A DNA stretch of 64,000 bases from Lycium barbarum (GCF_019175385.1 NC_083339.1:30719637-30783636); one strand, 5' to 3'. Shown: positions 10,682-22,832, numbered from the stretch's first letter. Numbers and translations are program-made. The notes: generated from the letters alone by a model not told the origin.

Positions 10682-11488
10682 TTAAATCTCTCCTGGGGGT
10701 TGGAATAAATGCGGGTACTTGGACTTCATACTCTCTTCCGCTTCCCAAGTCATTTCTTCTCGGTTGTTGTTTCGCCCCGAGACTTTGACTGAAGCTACTC
10801 TTTTATTTCGAAGTCTCCGCACTTGCCTGTCTAGAATAGCAATAGGTACTTCTTCATAGGTTAGCTTTTCTGTTACTTGCACATTATCTATCGGGACAAT
10901 ATTTGTGAGATCTCCAATGCACTTGCGGAGCATCGAAACATGGAAGACTAGATGGACTGATTCAAGCTCCGAAGGCAAGTCCAATTCATAGGAGACATGA
11001 CCCACCTTGCGGATAATTTTATAGGGTCCAATATATCTAGGACTTAACTTCCCTCTCTTGCCAAATCTCATCACCCCTTTCATTGGCGACACTTTCAAAA
11101 ATACCCAATCATCAACCTGGAATTCCAAGTCTCGTCGGCGATTGTCCGCATAAGACTTTTGGCGACTTTGGGCTGTCAACAATCGATCTCGGATCACCTT
11201 AACCTTTTCCACCGCTTGCTGAATCAATTCGGGGCCTACTAGCTGTACTTCTCGTATTTCAAACCATCCGATTGGGGATCTACATTTCCTTCCATAGAAA
11301 GCTTCATATGGAGCCATTTGAAAACTGGAATGATAGTTATTGTTGTATGCGAATTCGATTAGTGGAAAATGATCGTCCCAACTACCACAGAAATCCAGCA
11401 CACATGCTCGTAGCATATGTTCCAAGGTCTGAATAGTACGCTCTGCTTGTCCATCGGTCTGCGGATGAAATGCTGTGCTAAGCTTCAC
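10682..11488 (-). CDS. RE4 integrase C-terminal half with chromodomain-like tail
   Basis: This open stretch of 268 codons on the minus strand starts within the integrase core at KLSTAFHPQTDGQAERTIQ, which holds the last catalytic Glu. It continues through QMAPYEAFYGRKCRSPIGW and [16 protein letters not shown], then VHLVFHVSMLRKCIGD. It ends with a chromodomain-like segment (AILDRQVRRLR, then MTWEAEESMKSKYPHLF). That tail is typical of Tekay/Del chromoviruses and is thought to steer integration by binding chromatin. It is a fragment of the Pol polyprotein; the upstream core lies in another frame at 11507. RE9 carries a close relative at 51449-52192. Confidence 0.88.
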   Translation of the reverse strand: MKLSTAFHPQTDGQAERTIQTLEHMLRACVLDFCGSWDDHFPLIEFAYNNNYHSSFQMAPYEAFYGRKCRSPIGWFEIREVQLVGPELIQQAVEKVKVIRDRLLTAQSRQKSYADNRRRDLEFQVDDWVFLKVSPMKGVMRFGKRGKLSPRYIGPYKIIRKVGHVSYELDLPSELESVHLVFHVSMLRKCIGDLTNIVPIDNVQVTEKLTYEEVPIAILDRQVRRLRNKRVASVKVSGRNNNREEMTWEAEESMKSKYPHLFQPPGEI

Positions 11489-11506
11489 TTGAGTGCCTAG
11501 ACCTTC

Positions 11507-12062
11507 TTAGAAGGACTTCCAGAACTTGGCTGTAAACTGTGCAACTCTGTCTGTGACAATAGATAATGGTATACCATGGAGTCGCACAATTTCTTTGAGA
11601 TACAAACTCGCATAGTCTTTTGTTGAGTACGTGGTTCTAACTGTAAGAAAATGGGCTGCTTTCGTCAACCTATCCACGATCACCCATATAGAATCATACT
11701 TGCCACAGGAACGAGGTAAACCCACAATAAAATCCATGTTGATTACTTCCCATTTCCAAGTAGGGATTTCCATTGCTTGCAATAAGCCTCCTGGCTTTGA
11801 TGTTCAATCTTTACCTGTTGGCAATTTGGACACTGTGCTACAAATTCTGCTATATCTCTCTTCATGCCGTCCACCAATATATTTATTTAAGGTCATGATA
11901 CATCTTGGTTGCACCTGCGTGAATAGAATACCGGGAACAATGCGATTCTTCTAGAATTCGTCGGCGTAATTCTGCCACAGTCGGCACACATAACCTGCCT
12001 CGGTATCTAAGAATTACATCCATAAAAACTTCAAATGAAGACTTCTCCTTTCCGTGAGATGT
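11507..12062 (-). pseudogene. RE4 integrase N-terminal zinc domain and catalytic core
   Basis: The core 11782-11507 reads NMDFIVGLPRS (first Asp), DSIWVIVDRLTKAAHF and LSIVTDRVAQFTAKFWKSF (second Asp), ending at a stop before the next frame. Upstream (11783-12062) the zinc-binding region equivalent to RE9 50900-51060 is present but shifted. Integrase inserts element DNA into chromosomes. This copy needs at least two frame repairs, so it is inactive as it stands. Confidence 0.8.
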
Positions 12063-12068
12063 GTCTTT

Positions 12069-12452
12069 TTAATGACACAATTGAGGATCTTCATATTGCC
12101 ATTCCTTCACTTCTATATTCAAAGATGAAACTGTAGGATCGTTAATGCCAATCCCTGCACTACCCGAATCAATTACACGTACTCCAAGATTAGCTAGTTG
12201 ACGGAGCTCATGAACCATCTCTTTCTTTTCCGGAGGAACTTCGCATAAACTGCCCATTGATCGGCGGCTAAGCGCATCAGCTACTACATTTGCTTTTCCG
12301 AGGTGGTACAAAATATTCACATCATAATATTTCAACAATTCTAACCACCGCCTCTGTCGCAGGTTCGGCTCCTTCTGCTTGAAAATGTACTGAAGACTTT
12401 TTTGATCTGTATAGATATCAACATGCACACCATACAAGTAATGTCTCCACAT
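12069..12452 (-). CDS. RE4 RNase H, C-terminal part
   Basis: This 127-codon stretch has [23 protein letters not shown], the RNase H segment with catalytic Asp. It is followed by [33 protein letters not shown], which closes RNase H and opens the connection to integrase. Only a stop separates it from the RT frame upstream. The usual HPG is HLG here. Its role is removal of RNA from the RNA/DNA hybrid during reverse transcription. Confidence 0.85.
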   Translation of the reverse strand: MWRHYLYGVHVDIYTDQKSLQYIFKQKEPNLRQRRWLELLKYYDVNILYHLGKANVVADALSRRSMGSLCEVPPEKKEMVHELRQLANLGVRVIDSGSAGIGINDPTVSSLNIEVKEWQYEDPQLCH

Positions 12453-12454
12453 TT

Positions 12455-13372
12455 TCAGTCATAAATAACCGCGGCCAATTCAAGATCGTGAGTCGGGTAG
12501 TTCTTTTCATGTTTCCGCAGCTGCCTCGAAGCATATGCAATAACTCTACCGTGCTGCATTAAGACACATCCTAAACCAACACCGGAAGCGTCACAATACA
12601 CCACATAGCCATCTGACCCTTCTGGAAGTGTTAAGATCGGAGCTGAGGTCAATCTGTCTTTCAACTCCTGGAAGCTGCGTTCACAAGCATCGCTCCATTG
12701 AAATTTAGCCGACTTCTGGGTTAGCTTCGTCAATGGGGCTGAAATAGATGAAAAGCCCTCTACGAATCTTCTATAATAACCCGCCAAACCCAGAAAACTA
12801 CGGACTTCTGTAGGCATCGTAGGCCTTGGACAAGTCTTCACAGCTTCAATTTTCTGAGTGTCGACTCGAATGCCATCATCTGAAATAACATGGCCCAGAA
12901 ATGTTACAGAATTTAGCCAAACCTCGCACTTTGAAAATTTTGCATATAACTCTCGGGCTCGAAGAATTCCAAGAACGATACGTAAATGATCTGCATGTAC
13001 TGATTCTGTGCGAGAGTATACCAAGATATCATCGATGAATACTATCACGAATAAATCCAAGAGTGGCCAGAATACATTATTCATCAAATTCATAAACACG
13101 GCCGAAGCATTAGTTAATCCAAACGACATCACCCGAAACTCATAATTGCCATATCTCGTGCTAAAGGCTGTTTTGGGAATATCCGCTTCTCTAACTCTCA
13201 CTTGATGATAACCCGATATCAAGTCTATTTTTGAAAACCATTTGGCACCCTGTAGCTGATCAAATAAATCATCAATCCTCGGAAGAGGATATTTGTTCTT
13301 TATCGTCACCTTGTTCAATTTCCTATAATCGATGCACATTCGTAGGGATCCGTCTTTCTTTCTCACGAACAA
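12455..13372 (-). CDS. RE4 reverse transcriptase and RNase H start
   Basis: This 305-codon open frame starts at [19 protein letters not shown] (RT block 2-3). It continues through [28 protein letters not shown] (catalytic Asp) and [15 protein letters not shown] to [15 protein letters not shown] (FIDD active site). It runs into [16 protein letters not shown] and the RNase H start [27 protein letters not shown]. All main RT motifs are present. It is broken from the upstream protease by stops at 13373-13417. It is the best-preserved RT of the minus elements here and closely matches RE9. Confidence 0.9.
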   Translation of the reverse strand: MFVRKKDGSLRMCIDYRKLNKVTIKNKYPLPRIDDLFDQLQGAKWFSKIDLISGYHQVRVREADIPKTAFSTRYGNYEFRVMSFGLTNASAVFMNLMNNVFWPLLDLFVIVFIDDILVYSRTESVHADHLRIVLGILRARELYAKFSKCEVWLNSVTFLGHVISDDGIRVDTQKIEAVKTCPRPTMPTEVRSFLGLAGYYRRFVEGFSSISAPLTKLTQKSAKFQWSDACERSFQELKDRLTSAPILTLPEGSDGYVVYCDASGVGLGCVLMQHGRVIAYASRQLRKHEKNYPTHDLELAAVIYD

Positions 13373-13417
13373 GACTGGGGCTCCTCACAGTAATGAACTG
13401 GGTTTAATAAACCCCTT

Positions 13418-14299
13418 TTAAAGCAAATCTTTCAGCTGTGCCTTTAGCTCTTTAAATTCTGCCGGAGCCATTCGATACGGAGGAATAGAAATAATCTTGG
13501 TGTCCGGTAACACATCAATAGCAAAATCAATCTCCCGCTCGGGAGAAAGGCCTGGAAGCTCTTCCGGGAACACATCCGAAAATTCATTCACTACCGGAAC
13601 TGATTGGAAAGTTGGCGACTTTGCCTCGGTGTCATGAACCCGAACTAAGTGATAAATATAGCCCTTGGCTATCATCTTCCTTGCCTTAAGGTAGGAAATA
13701 AACCTACCTCTTGGAGATGCTGCATTACCCTTCCATTCAAGCACGGGCTCTCCCGGAAATTGGAATCGAACTATTTTCAACCGGCAATCGACATTAGCAT
13801 AACATGATGCCAACCAATTCATACCCATAATTACATCGAAATCTAACATTTCCAATTCAATCAAATAATCTTTGGTTTGGCGATCACATATCACAATTAC
13901 ACAATTTTTATACACTTGTCTTGCTATCACGGGATCACCAACCGGAGTAGACACCTCAAAAGGTTTGATTGGCTCAGGTTTCACCCCAATACAACCAGTA
14001 ACATATGGAGTAATATAAGAGAATGTAGAACCCGGATCTATCAATGCATACACATCACGGGAAAATATAGACAATGTACCTGTAACCACATCCGGGGAGG
14101 ACTCAAGATCCTGTCGCCCGGCTAAAGCATATACACGGGGCTGAGTGGCACCTGAAGTAGACGCTGCCCCCTTACCTCTACCTCGACCTACTGACATCTG
14201 AGGAGTCTGCCCTACCGGGCGCACTGAGGAAGAACCAGTTGCTGAACCTGTAGGATGAACCCCAACTCTACCACTCATCGACGGGCAATCCCTCATCAT
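13418..14299 (-). CDS. RE4 gag zinc-knuckle end, protease and RT linker
   Basis: This 293-codon open frame on the minus strand begins inside the zinc knuckle (MMRDCPSMSGRVG), then a Ser/Gly/Arg-rich linker. A retropepsin follows with [19 protein letters not shown], where the catalytic triplet reads DPG instead of DSG or [20 protein letters not shown] and [22 protein letters not shown] follow, then the acidic linker to RT (VVNEFSDVFPEELPGL, PPYRMAPAEF). The protease would cut the Gag-Pol polyprotein. The same Pro is found in RE9 and RE11. Confidence 0.87.
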   Translation of the reverse strand: MMRDCPSMSGRVGVHPTGSATGSSSVRPVGQTPQMSVGRGRGKGAASTSGATQPRVYALAGRQDLESSPDVVTGTLSIFSRDVYALIDPGSTFSYITPYVTGCIGVKPEPIKPFEVSTPVGDPVIARQVYKNCVIVICDRQTKDYLIELEMLDFDVIMGMNWLASCYANVDCRLKIVRFQFPGEPVLEWKGNAASPRGRFISYLKARKMIAKGYIYHLVRVHDTEAKSPTFQSVPVVNEFSDVFPEELPGLSPEREIDFAIDVLPDTKIISIPPYRMAPAEFKELKAQLKDLL

Positions 14300-15430
14300 G
14301 TGCCCAACCTGGCCACAAGCATCCGAACCCTAGCGACACTGTCTGGAATGTAATCTACCGCACTGTGTGCATCGCGGCACGGGGGGTCTCCTCTGGCTAT
14401 AATCTTTCCTGAATTGGGAATCTGAGGCCCTTGAACTCTGGCCCTGTCCTGAACGGAAGGAGCGATCAAATATCCTACCTGCAAATCGAGGAGGTGCACT
14501 CGTCATCGACTGGCCGGAGTACCTAGAATATGTCTGTGTTGATCCCTTTCTATAATCACTGCCCGCTCCCATAGATTTGCCTTCTGTCACTGTCGCGATC
14601 ACTTCTTTATGGTTGTCGTCGCCCTTCTAGATTATGGGCATGAGCCTGTATCCGGAAAATATCGATCCCATCTTGTAGTGAAGCTGTCAAGCAATCTTTG
14701 AATAAATGTGACCCTAAGCCACTCACGAATCTATGTACCCGGTCACCCATGTCGGCCACCATAGTCGAGGCATACCCAGCCAATGAATTAAATTGAAGGC
14801 TATATTCCCGGGCACTCATGTTTCCTTGCCTCAAATTTAGAAATCTATCCGCTCTAGCTCGGCGGACTTTGGGTGGCAAATAGTGAGGGATAAAAGCATC
14901 TACAAATTCTTGCCATACAGGTGGAGGCGCATTCTCTTGTCTCGATGCTGTCCAATTATTATACCACAATACTGCCACATCTCGAAGCCTATAAGAGGCC
15001 AACTCCACGGATTCAGTCTCAAAGGCATGAATAATCTTTAGGGTCCTCAACATCTCATCAATAAAGCCTTGCGGATCTTCATCCAGCTTCGACCCGAAGA
15101 ACTCTGGAGGATTTAAAGTCATGAAATCACGGGCTCTAGTACTAGCTGACCGATCAGTTGGGCCTGTATTTTGCCGTTGTGCCTGGGCGGCAACCAACTT
15201 TGTTAATAACTGAATGGCCTTGGTCACTTGTTGACCCGAAGTACCCGGTGGAGGAATTGGAGCTGGAGCTCCTCCTTATTCTTCCACATTAGGTGGGGTG
15301 GAGGAAGTATTAGTCAAGGCCTCATTATGCGATTCACCCTCTTCAATATTCATCGGAGGCTCTCTTTCTACCCGCCTCTTTGTCGTAGTCTTGCCCTTCT
15401 AGGCGGCTATAGCTTTTCCTTTGGCGGCAT
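14296..15430 (-). pseudogene. RE4 gag (capsid and nucleocapsid), frameshifted
   Basis: The ATG is at 15430 (minus), directly after acceptor-like TTCCAG. Compared with RE9, a single base is missing near codon 6, so the original start leads to an early stop. The main block 15227-14607 is open: TKAIQLLTKLVAAQAQRQ, then FMTLNPPEFFGSKLDEDPQGFIDEML, VELASYRLRDVAVLWYNNW, and RADRFLNLRQGNMSAREYSLQFNSLAGYA, the gag capsid signature. The C-terminal part continues in other frames (14602-14330). The zinc-knuckle Cys residues lie near 14310-14340. Gag would form the virus-like particle. Confidence 0.85.
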
Positions 15431-15620
15431 TTCTGGAATCACAACACACCATTAGGGAGGATAAAATCTTATACATGGCTCTATCGCACGATCTCATAGG
15501 AAGAAAGATGGTTATTTTTCCTAAATGCCCTGTAGCCTCTTGTTTATTGATGTGGCGCGCATCACACCATAAATAAGACTCTACTAGACACGGCTCGTAG
15601 ACACTTCCTAGGACTGAACC

Positions 15621-15632
15621 GCTCTGATACCA
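15621..15632 (-). promoter_or_regulatory. RE4 primer binding site
   Basis: On the minus strand this reads TGGTATCAGAGC, a perfect initiator tRNA-Met match, 4 bp from the 5' LTR end. Confidence 0.88.
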
Positions 15633-15636
15633 CTTT

Positions 15637-18120
15637 TGTCACGACTCAGCTAGGGGTCGCGATGGGTACCCGGGGCTAACCACCGAGCACCGCTCGTTCT
15701 ATTTCTCATCATGCTCATTTAGCTCTTTTATCACATTTATACTCAAATTGTAGGAAAATCATATTTCATATGGAAACATAAATACTTTTATATACATATG
15801 CCTCTCGGCCATCAAAATAATATATATACATACTAACCTCTCGTGAGACCATCTAACCCACACTGCGTATCTACAAGCCTCTACTGGAGTGCTAAACATA
15901 AGGACGAGACAAGACCCCGTCATGCCCAATACACATATACACTAATATACACAAAAGAATCATCATAAGCACCTCCGAACAATGGAGTGCTCTCAATCAG
16001 CTACTAGCTTCTACGAATCAGGATCAAGCTCACCTCCTTGTCTACCTGTGGGCATGAACACAGCGTCCAAAGAAAATGGACGTCAGTACGAACATTGTAC
16101 TGAGTATGAGAGACATAAACAATGAAATAAGACAAGATATAAAAGAAATATCAATATGGAACATCTGTATCTGACTATCAAGTACAAAGGAAATAATGCA
16201 TGCTGGCTTAGTCATAATCATCATCATGTCATGTATGCATAAATGTATAAGCTTCCCGTCCATATAGGTACGGTGTGATAGTCATAACATTATCCTGCGT
16301 CCAGGACTCCCGCGTCCGGGGTATCTTCTCATGCCGCCCACTAGTGGTGTCTGCCCATGCCATCTGGCCATGGTGTATACGCTGCCCGCCTTAGCGGTGA
16401 CTGCCCGACCATATAGGCGCGGTGTTATATCACAATATGCTCATCATAATATAATCATCATAATATGTTTATCATAGTACATGCATAATGCTCAAGGACA
16501 ACTATACTTTATCGGGGTGACGTAAGGTCGTGATCCCCTGATTTCATTATGGGGAATTCATTGACATTCTGCCTCACCTTGAAGAAATTAGCATATAAGG
16601 TGAGTGTACGCAATAAATAACATCATTAACATCATAAGATCATCATATCATACATTTTTTAATCTCCATACTTTAACTCATCATCATCATTATGGGACTC
16701 ATAACATATCTCTTATCTTGTGTAGCTATTCATGGACATAGACTTTTAGCTTTCCGGAATGTAGGAATTGATGAAGAGGAAAGAAAGTCGTGCTATAGGA
16801 TTCATGCCATTAGAAAGAAAGGACTAGCCTCACATACCTTTCTCGTTTAATTAGTCTATCGTTCGCTTGTTCTCCTTCAATGTCACGTTTCTACCTTCAA
16901 GAGAGAATTTCGCATTAACGTTAGTTAGTTGGCTATAAGAGCGAGCTACTATCTCTAGGGAAAAATTGAGCAGCATTTCCTTTGTTTATACTACTTTCCC
17001 CACATTCTATATCAACTCTCAAACGTTCATAACAACATTCTCAATATGATAGACAACACTCATCATTCGTTTACAATATCCGTATTTCACAATTTGTCTT
17101 CAATTTCTCCATAATCATGGTCATGGTTCATTTTTGCATTTTTCTCACATAGGATACTTATTCCATGTTCTAAATGTCATTCATAACATTTTTATGATCA
17201 CAAATTATCAATGATCATGGCTCAATTCAAACCTTTACTCAACATTGCTACTATTGACACTTTCATGACCCATTTCTTACATCCTTCTATAATCCAAGTG
17301 TTTCAACTATTCCATACCCTAAATAACATTTAAATGCCATAAAACTTACTTTAGATGTTGTAGGAACAAGCCTGGAGTGGTATTACTCTTGTTGCACCAA
17401 AACCCTAGTTTTGCTTCTCTTGAAATTTCTGAACTTGATGAACTTTGATGAATTTCATACACTTGATTCACTTGGATTCTTGATGTTGATCTTTGATCTC
17501 CTTTGTTTTCTTGTAGATAAAGAGTAGAGAATATTCTAGAGGTTTCTAGAGAGAAGTATCGTGGGAATGAAATGAATTTAATGAGCTTAGGTCTCATTTT
17601 AAATGACTTAAAATCTTATCCGAAATGAACAGTAGTTGAAGTGCACAGTGGTCGTAACTCCAGTTTACGATTCGTATTCCAGTTTACGGTCCGTATTCTG
17701 TGGGCGTATTAAAGGATGACAGAACTAGAAAGTCAAGCTGAGGACATGGTGATTTACGAACTCAGTTTACGGGCCGTATTTCAGTTTACGGTCCGTATTT
17801 CAAGTCGTATTTAACCATTCAAGTCTTTGGCAGAAAGTCAAAGTTTTGTAAATTGAAATACGACATGGCAGTTTACGGGCCGTATACCACTTTGCGGTCC
17901 GTATTTCATCGATGAGACCAGAGTGCAAATCTGCAACTTTTCACATTTTCAGAACCTATAAATAGTCGTTGGGCTCATAACCTACCTCTTATTCCCATTG
18001 CCTTTGAAATCTTACTTAGAGTCATCAAACGTCGTTCCCTTCTTATTAAAACATTGTATACTCGTCTTCTTCGTTAGTCTATTCATTGTACGTTCACGGG
18101 GAAATTGCCGAGGTGTAACA
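15637..18120 (-). repeat. RE4 5' LTR
   Basis: This is a 2484-bp LTR. On the minus strand it starts TGTTACACCTCGG at 18120 and ends AGTCGTGACA at 15637. Its TATA box is CTATTTATAG at 17956-17965. Eight or so TTACGGNCCGTA-like motifs lie at 17650-17910. Donor-like GTAAG is at 17349-17345, and the TCAGTAC/GTACTGA pair at 16083-16103. It belongs to the same family group as the RE9 LTRs. Confidence 0.88.
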
Positions 18121-19066
18121 ATAATATATGCATATGGCTATTTTGTGACATTACAGAGAGCTCTATTATTTCATTTTGATTATGCACTGCACTCATTTTC
18201 ATTCTTCATGTATATGTAAGGCACAGTTGACTGGAGGTGTGCTGTGGCCTTTGTTATGATGTGTATATGTATGGCACAGTTGACAGAGGGTGTGCTGTAG
18301 CCTTTGTTTTGATATGTATATGTATGGCACCGTTGACAGGGGGTGTGCTGTGGCCTTTGTTGTGATGTGTATAGATATGGCACAGTTGACAGAGGGTGTG
18401 CTGTGGCCTTTGTTGTGATGTGTTTATATATGGCACAGTTGACAGGGGGTGACGCTGTGGCCTTTGTTGTGATATTTCTATGGATATATGTGTTTCTTTA
18501 AAATAGCTATACTGACACTATTCATGACACGCCTCAAATGTTTTCCATGATTTTATGTATATATTGATTTCATGCCTTATATGCTCAGTACACTATTCGT
18601 ACTGATCCCCTTTCTTCGGGGGCTGCGCTTCATGCCCGCAGGTACAGACACTCAATTTGGTGATCCTCTGGCTTAGGACTTCTGCCCAGCCACTTGGAGA
18701 GCTCCATTGTTCCGGAGCTTGAGTTATTTTGGTACAGATCCTTTTGACGTAGACTTTATTATACTCTTAGAGGTCAGTAGACATATGTAGGTTGTGTATA
18801 TACGGTTTGGTCAACTATATCGATGTAGTTCGTTTTGGATGTCTCTGTGTATAGTGGCAGCCTTGTCGGCTTGCATATTTGTTATGTTTTGGTTAACTGT
18901 GACTTCTCAGGAGACAGGTTCTTTCTGATGTACGACATGATGAGTTCACAACATACTTTTACAGAGTGCCATATTGTTTTCAGTTTCAGTCGGATTATAT
19001 CTAGCTGGTCGTATACGGGTGCCCAGCTCAGGCACTAGTCATGGCCCATCAGTTTGGGTCATGACA
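18121..19066 (+). repeat. S3 solo LTR, right part
   Basis: This is the continuation of the S3 LTR after RE4. It ends TTTGGGTCATGACA at 19066, followed by the CAGAC duplication. It holds a five-copy minisatellite (18217-18482), the TCAGTAC/GTACTGA pair (18585-18605) and a CCCCTTTCTTCGGGGG hairpin. With 8962-9958 it forms one LTR without internal region, so S3 is a solo LTR, most likely the product of LTR-LTR recombination. Confidence 0.82.
18217..18482 (+). repeat. Minisatellite in S3 LTR, about 5 x 53 bp
   Basis: Five tandem copies of a unit containing GGCACAGTTGACAGRGGGTG and CTGTGGCCTTTGTTGTGAT, each differing at a few bases. The last copy has a small insertion. Confidence 0.85.
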
Positions 19067-19071
19067 CAGAC
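19067..19071. repeat. Target site duplication CAGAC, right of S3
   Basis: An exact copy of 8957-8961. Removing S3 and one CAGAC restores the integrase reading [11 protein letters not shown]. Confidence 0.88.
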
Positions 19072-19500
19072 AATCGTCGACGAAAATTGAAATTCAAAGA
19101 TAATGATTGGGTATTCTTGAAAGTGTCGCCGATGAAAGGTGTAATGAGATTCGGCATGAAGGGGCAGCTTAGTCCCCGTTATATTGGGCCTTACAAGATT
19201 TTGCGCAAGGTAGGCCAAGTAGCTTATGAGTTAGATTTGCCTCCAGATTTGGAGTCAGTCCACCCAGTCTTTCATGTGTCAATGCTTCTTAAGTGCGTTG
19301 GACATCCTTCCAGAATTATGCCTGTAGATGATGTCCAAGTTACTGAGAAATTGTCTTATGAAGAAGCACCCATTGCCATTCTAGATAGGAAACTTCGAAG
19401 ACTCAGAACCATATGAAGTCCAGGTATCCACATCTATTTCCACTCCTAGAGGAGCTCCAGACAGAGACACCATTATCCTCAGGTATGTGACGCTTCTTTG
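19067..19500 (+). pseudogene. RE2 integrase C-terminus with gutted chromodomain
   Basis: Open from the S3 edge to 19416, it reads [43 protein letters not shown] and [20 protein letters not shown], then [12 protein letters not shown]. At 19411 the frame jumps to [15 protein letters not shown], the very end of the domain. The central beta-strand and WEAE part of the chromodomain (about 25 residues) is deleted and a stop follows. The first half of the integrase fragment lies before S3 at 8765-8961. Confidence 0.85.
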
Positions 19501-19644
19501 AATGATTTTTTGGTCGTGTGTGGCCAATATGGATATTAATGTTGTAGCCCTATGAGGTACTGCATATTTTGGTTTGTTACGATAGCATGGTAGTGATACA
19601 ATTACAGGGGAAACTCTGGTGAAATGTAGAATTCCTAAGAGCTT

Positions 19645-19680
19645 AACATTCAAGGACAAATGTTTCTAAAGGGGTAGGAA
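19645..19680 (+). promoter_or_regulatory. RE2 pre-PPT hairpin and polypurine tract
   Basis: A degenerate AACATTCAAGGACAAATGTT (19645-19664) is followed by AAAGGGGTAGGAA, which abuts the LTR start at 19681. Confidence 0.75.
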
Positions 19681-22029
19681 TGTTACACCTCAAAAATTTT
19701 CGTGTCGTTTACGTTTTGAGTAGACTAACATAAGTTTGGAGAGGTCATGGAACCGTTATAAGGTTAAGAGTTGAATACTCTTAACAAGTGTTAAGCAAGT
19801 GTCTAAAGGTTCTAGGATCAAGCAAATTGAAGAAAATAAGTTTGTCGAAAATTTGGCAAAATTTTGGACAGAAATTTGGAAAAATTTTGGACAGAAATTT
19901 TGGGTCAACTTTAGAGAAGTATATCAAGAGTTTTGAGATGGAACAAAAGCCTAAATTGAAGTTCATTGAGTCTAGATTCCAACACAACAAACCGCTCATC
20001 GACATGACATCAGAGTAGAGAGTTATGGATGTTTCAAGTTAGGCCGGCAGAGCCGAGGCACGCCCAACTACAGTGCACGAACGCGCAGCTACGGTGCGCG
20101 AACATTCTAGGTTGGTGGAACCGACCTTGGCAAGTATAAAAGGACCCTTTTGGTAATTTTTTGGTCATTTTTCTAGGTCTAGACCATTCCACAACATACA
20201 TACATGTTCCAACAAGTCCATATACAAATTTTGGTCATAAAGTGTTAAAGTTAGCCATCAACGAGGCTCGGGAAGTGTATAGGATTTTGCAGATCTTGTT
20301 CTAAACATAAAATCTTGATGGTACGAAGGAATCTATTGAAGATAAATAAGATTTCAAGATCTTCAAACTTTGATTGAGGTAAGGATACTCTCTATTTTTG
20401 ATATTATCAATGGTATTATGGAGATTTAGTTGTTAAGGCTTCGTAAAGGCTAGTGATTGGTCGAGACCTTGGGAAAACATCGTGTGGGATGTTTCATGGA
20501 GTATTTTGGTATTGATGATGATGTTTTTTATATTAGTGTTTCTATTGTTATTGTTTTGTTGGTATTGTGATTTCGGGCTAGGGATATAAATAGGGGAGAT
20601 GCTGCCCGAGTTTCGGCAGGTTCTAAAAGGGGTTTAATTTGAAGGCTTAAGATAAGCATGTGATAATAAGCCTAACAGTAGTATGAATTATCTTAAATAT
20701 AGATTTATGAGCTTGGGAGGATAAGCATTAAGTAGTTAAGGAGACCCAAAAGGTATGTTAAGGCTATCCCTTTCTTTCTAAAGGTATGATTCTTTCTTAC
20801 AAACCTATACGTGTTTTCCCTAAATTTCTTATTCCCAGAAGCTAGAAGTTCATGATTCTTTGAGTTTCTTATTATGCTAAAGATAAGTATGTTCCATGAT
20901 GACAATGATGATGATAAGGATTCCATTTTTTGAGATTCCAAAGCTTATAGTTCTGATGCTATTATGAGATTGTTGAGTTTAATTCATGATCTCCTTGATT
21001 TTACTCATTGTTGTTGATCTCACCTTATGTTACTTGATCCTTCAAGGTGCCATATAACGATGATGATTGTTCCATAAGATAATCGGAAGTTATCGACCTT
21101 ACGTCACTTTGATAAAATAATAACTTTCAATTGGGCTCTCATGCATGCTATTTATATTATATATGTATATATGATATGAGAAAATATGACGCTATTATAT
21201 ATGCGTATATTATAGGTATATGGGGTATGGGAAAATGGTGATGGCATTATATACGCATAAACACCTGATCAGTTGGTATACCATGATATCGTCCCGGACG
21301 CGTGATGCCCGGACACGGGATATATGGGTATATAATGATGATATATTATATTTATGGATCGGGCTGCACGTTCCGCAGCACTATTATGTTATATATATGT
21401 ATGAGAAATGTTTTTGTGAAAAGGCTAAGCATACATGGTATCCGCCTTAAGAGGCATTCAAATGTACAGGTTATCTCTTTAACTCATGTTATATTCCATA
21501 TCTCTTGTTATGTTATTATTCATGCCTTACATACTCGGTATATTATTTGTACTGACATCCCTTCTTGTGGAAGCTGCATTCATGCCCGCAGGTAGATAGA
21601 TAAACGGATCTAACCCCTAGGAGTTTCATTAGCGGGATTTCAAAAGCGCTCAAGTTGCTTCGTAGCGTATTAGTACTACTCTTGTGTATATATATACTTG
21701 GGTATGGCGGAGTCCTGCCCCATCTTCATGGATTCCTGTATTCTATATAGAGGCTTGTAGACAGATGTGTGTAGCTAGAAGTCCCATATCGTTATCAGTT
21801 CATATTGTTGTATTATATTTTGGCTGCCTTGTTGGCTTATGTTTATAGGCATAGTTACTAATGATTATATAGCGATGCGTCATTGTCTTGTGATATATGC
21901 CCTTGCAGATTATGATACCCATGAGCTATATTTGTGGTCCACCTTGAAATGATTATCAGATGTATGTTTTGAGGTGCTCGGTGGGTCAGCTCCGGGTGCC
22001 CGTCATGACCCTCTGGTTAGGTCGTGACA
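19681..22029 (+). repeat. RE2 LTR, right copy
   Basis: A 2349-bp LTR starts TGTTACACCTC and ends GGTCGTGACA. It matches 2813-5360 apart from the MITE and small changes. The TATA box is at 20145-20153 and a donor-like GAG|GTAAGG at 20379. After its end the sequence returns to RE1 gag in the minus direction. Confidence 0.88.
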
Positions 22030-22646
22030 TGAACGCTCATACTGCCCTGCTGAATGTGTAAAATCCTGCCTACTTGGGCCCGCCAGACCTCTGGCGGCAA
22101 ATAATGACGAATAAAAGCATCTACAAACTCTTGCCAAACGGCTTGAGGGGCATTCTCTCCCCTAGATAGCTCCCATGCCTGATACTACTGCACTGCAACA
22201 TCTCAAAGCCTATAAGAAGCAAACTCCACTGACTCGACCTCGTCAGCGTGCATAGCACTCAAAGTCCTCTGCATACTATCAATAAAGTCCTGGGGGTCCA
22301 TATTTTGCCTCAACACGGAGAACGCTGGAGGATCTAAATCGAGGAAAGTCTTAAATCTCTCACTACCAACTCGGTCTACCTGATAAATACTAACTCCTTG
22401 ATGCTGAGTCTGCCCGACTACCAATCTGGTCGATAGCTGTATATCATCCCGCATATCCTGGCCTGGTACATCTGGCTGAAGAACTGGGGGCACTGGGGCA
22501 GGTGCTGGATGCGGGGTATGCGAAGTCTGAGATGGGCTTTCACTCTGAGACTCTCCCTAAGCCCTGGTAGCCCGCTGAGTACGGCTAGTGGCTTCACCAG
22601 CCACTCCGTCGCCCTTCTAGGCAGCTGTAGTTTTCTTGCAAGGCAT
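22030..22646 (-). pseudogene. RE1 gag, N-terminal part
   Basis: On the minus strand the ATG is at 22646 (MPCKKTTAA then a stop). The open segment 22493-22203 reads DLDPPAFSVLRQNMDPQDFIDSMQRTLSAMHADEVESVEFASYRL. After a stop it continues AWELSRGENAPQAVWQEFVDAFIRHYLPPEV to QGSMSV, where RE2 begins. This is the Tekay-type gag capsid. The other gag fragment of RE1 resumes at 2732 with about 100 residues missing, so the RE2 insertion was accompanied or followed by a deletion. Confidence 0.83.
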
Positions 22647-22832
22647 CGCTTAAATCAGAACAAATTATTAGAAGGCGAACTCTTAACACACGGCTCTATT
22701 GCATGATCTAAGAGAGAAGGAATGACCATTTCCTAAATGTCCTGCAGCTTCCTGTTTATAAGTGTGGTGCACGACACACCCATAAACAAGACTATGCTAG
22801 ACACGGTCTGTAGATAACCCTAGGATGGAACT

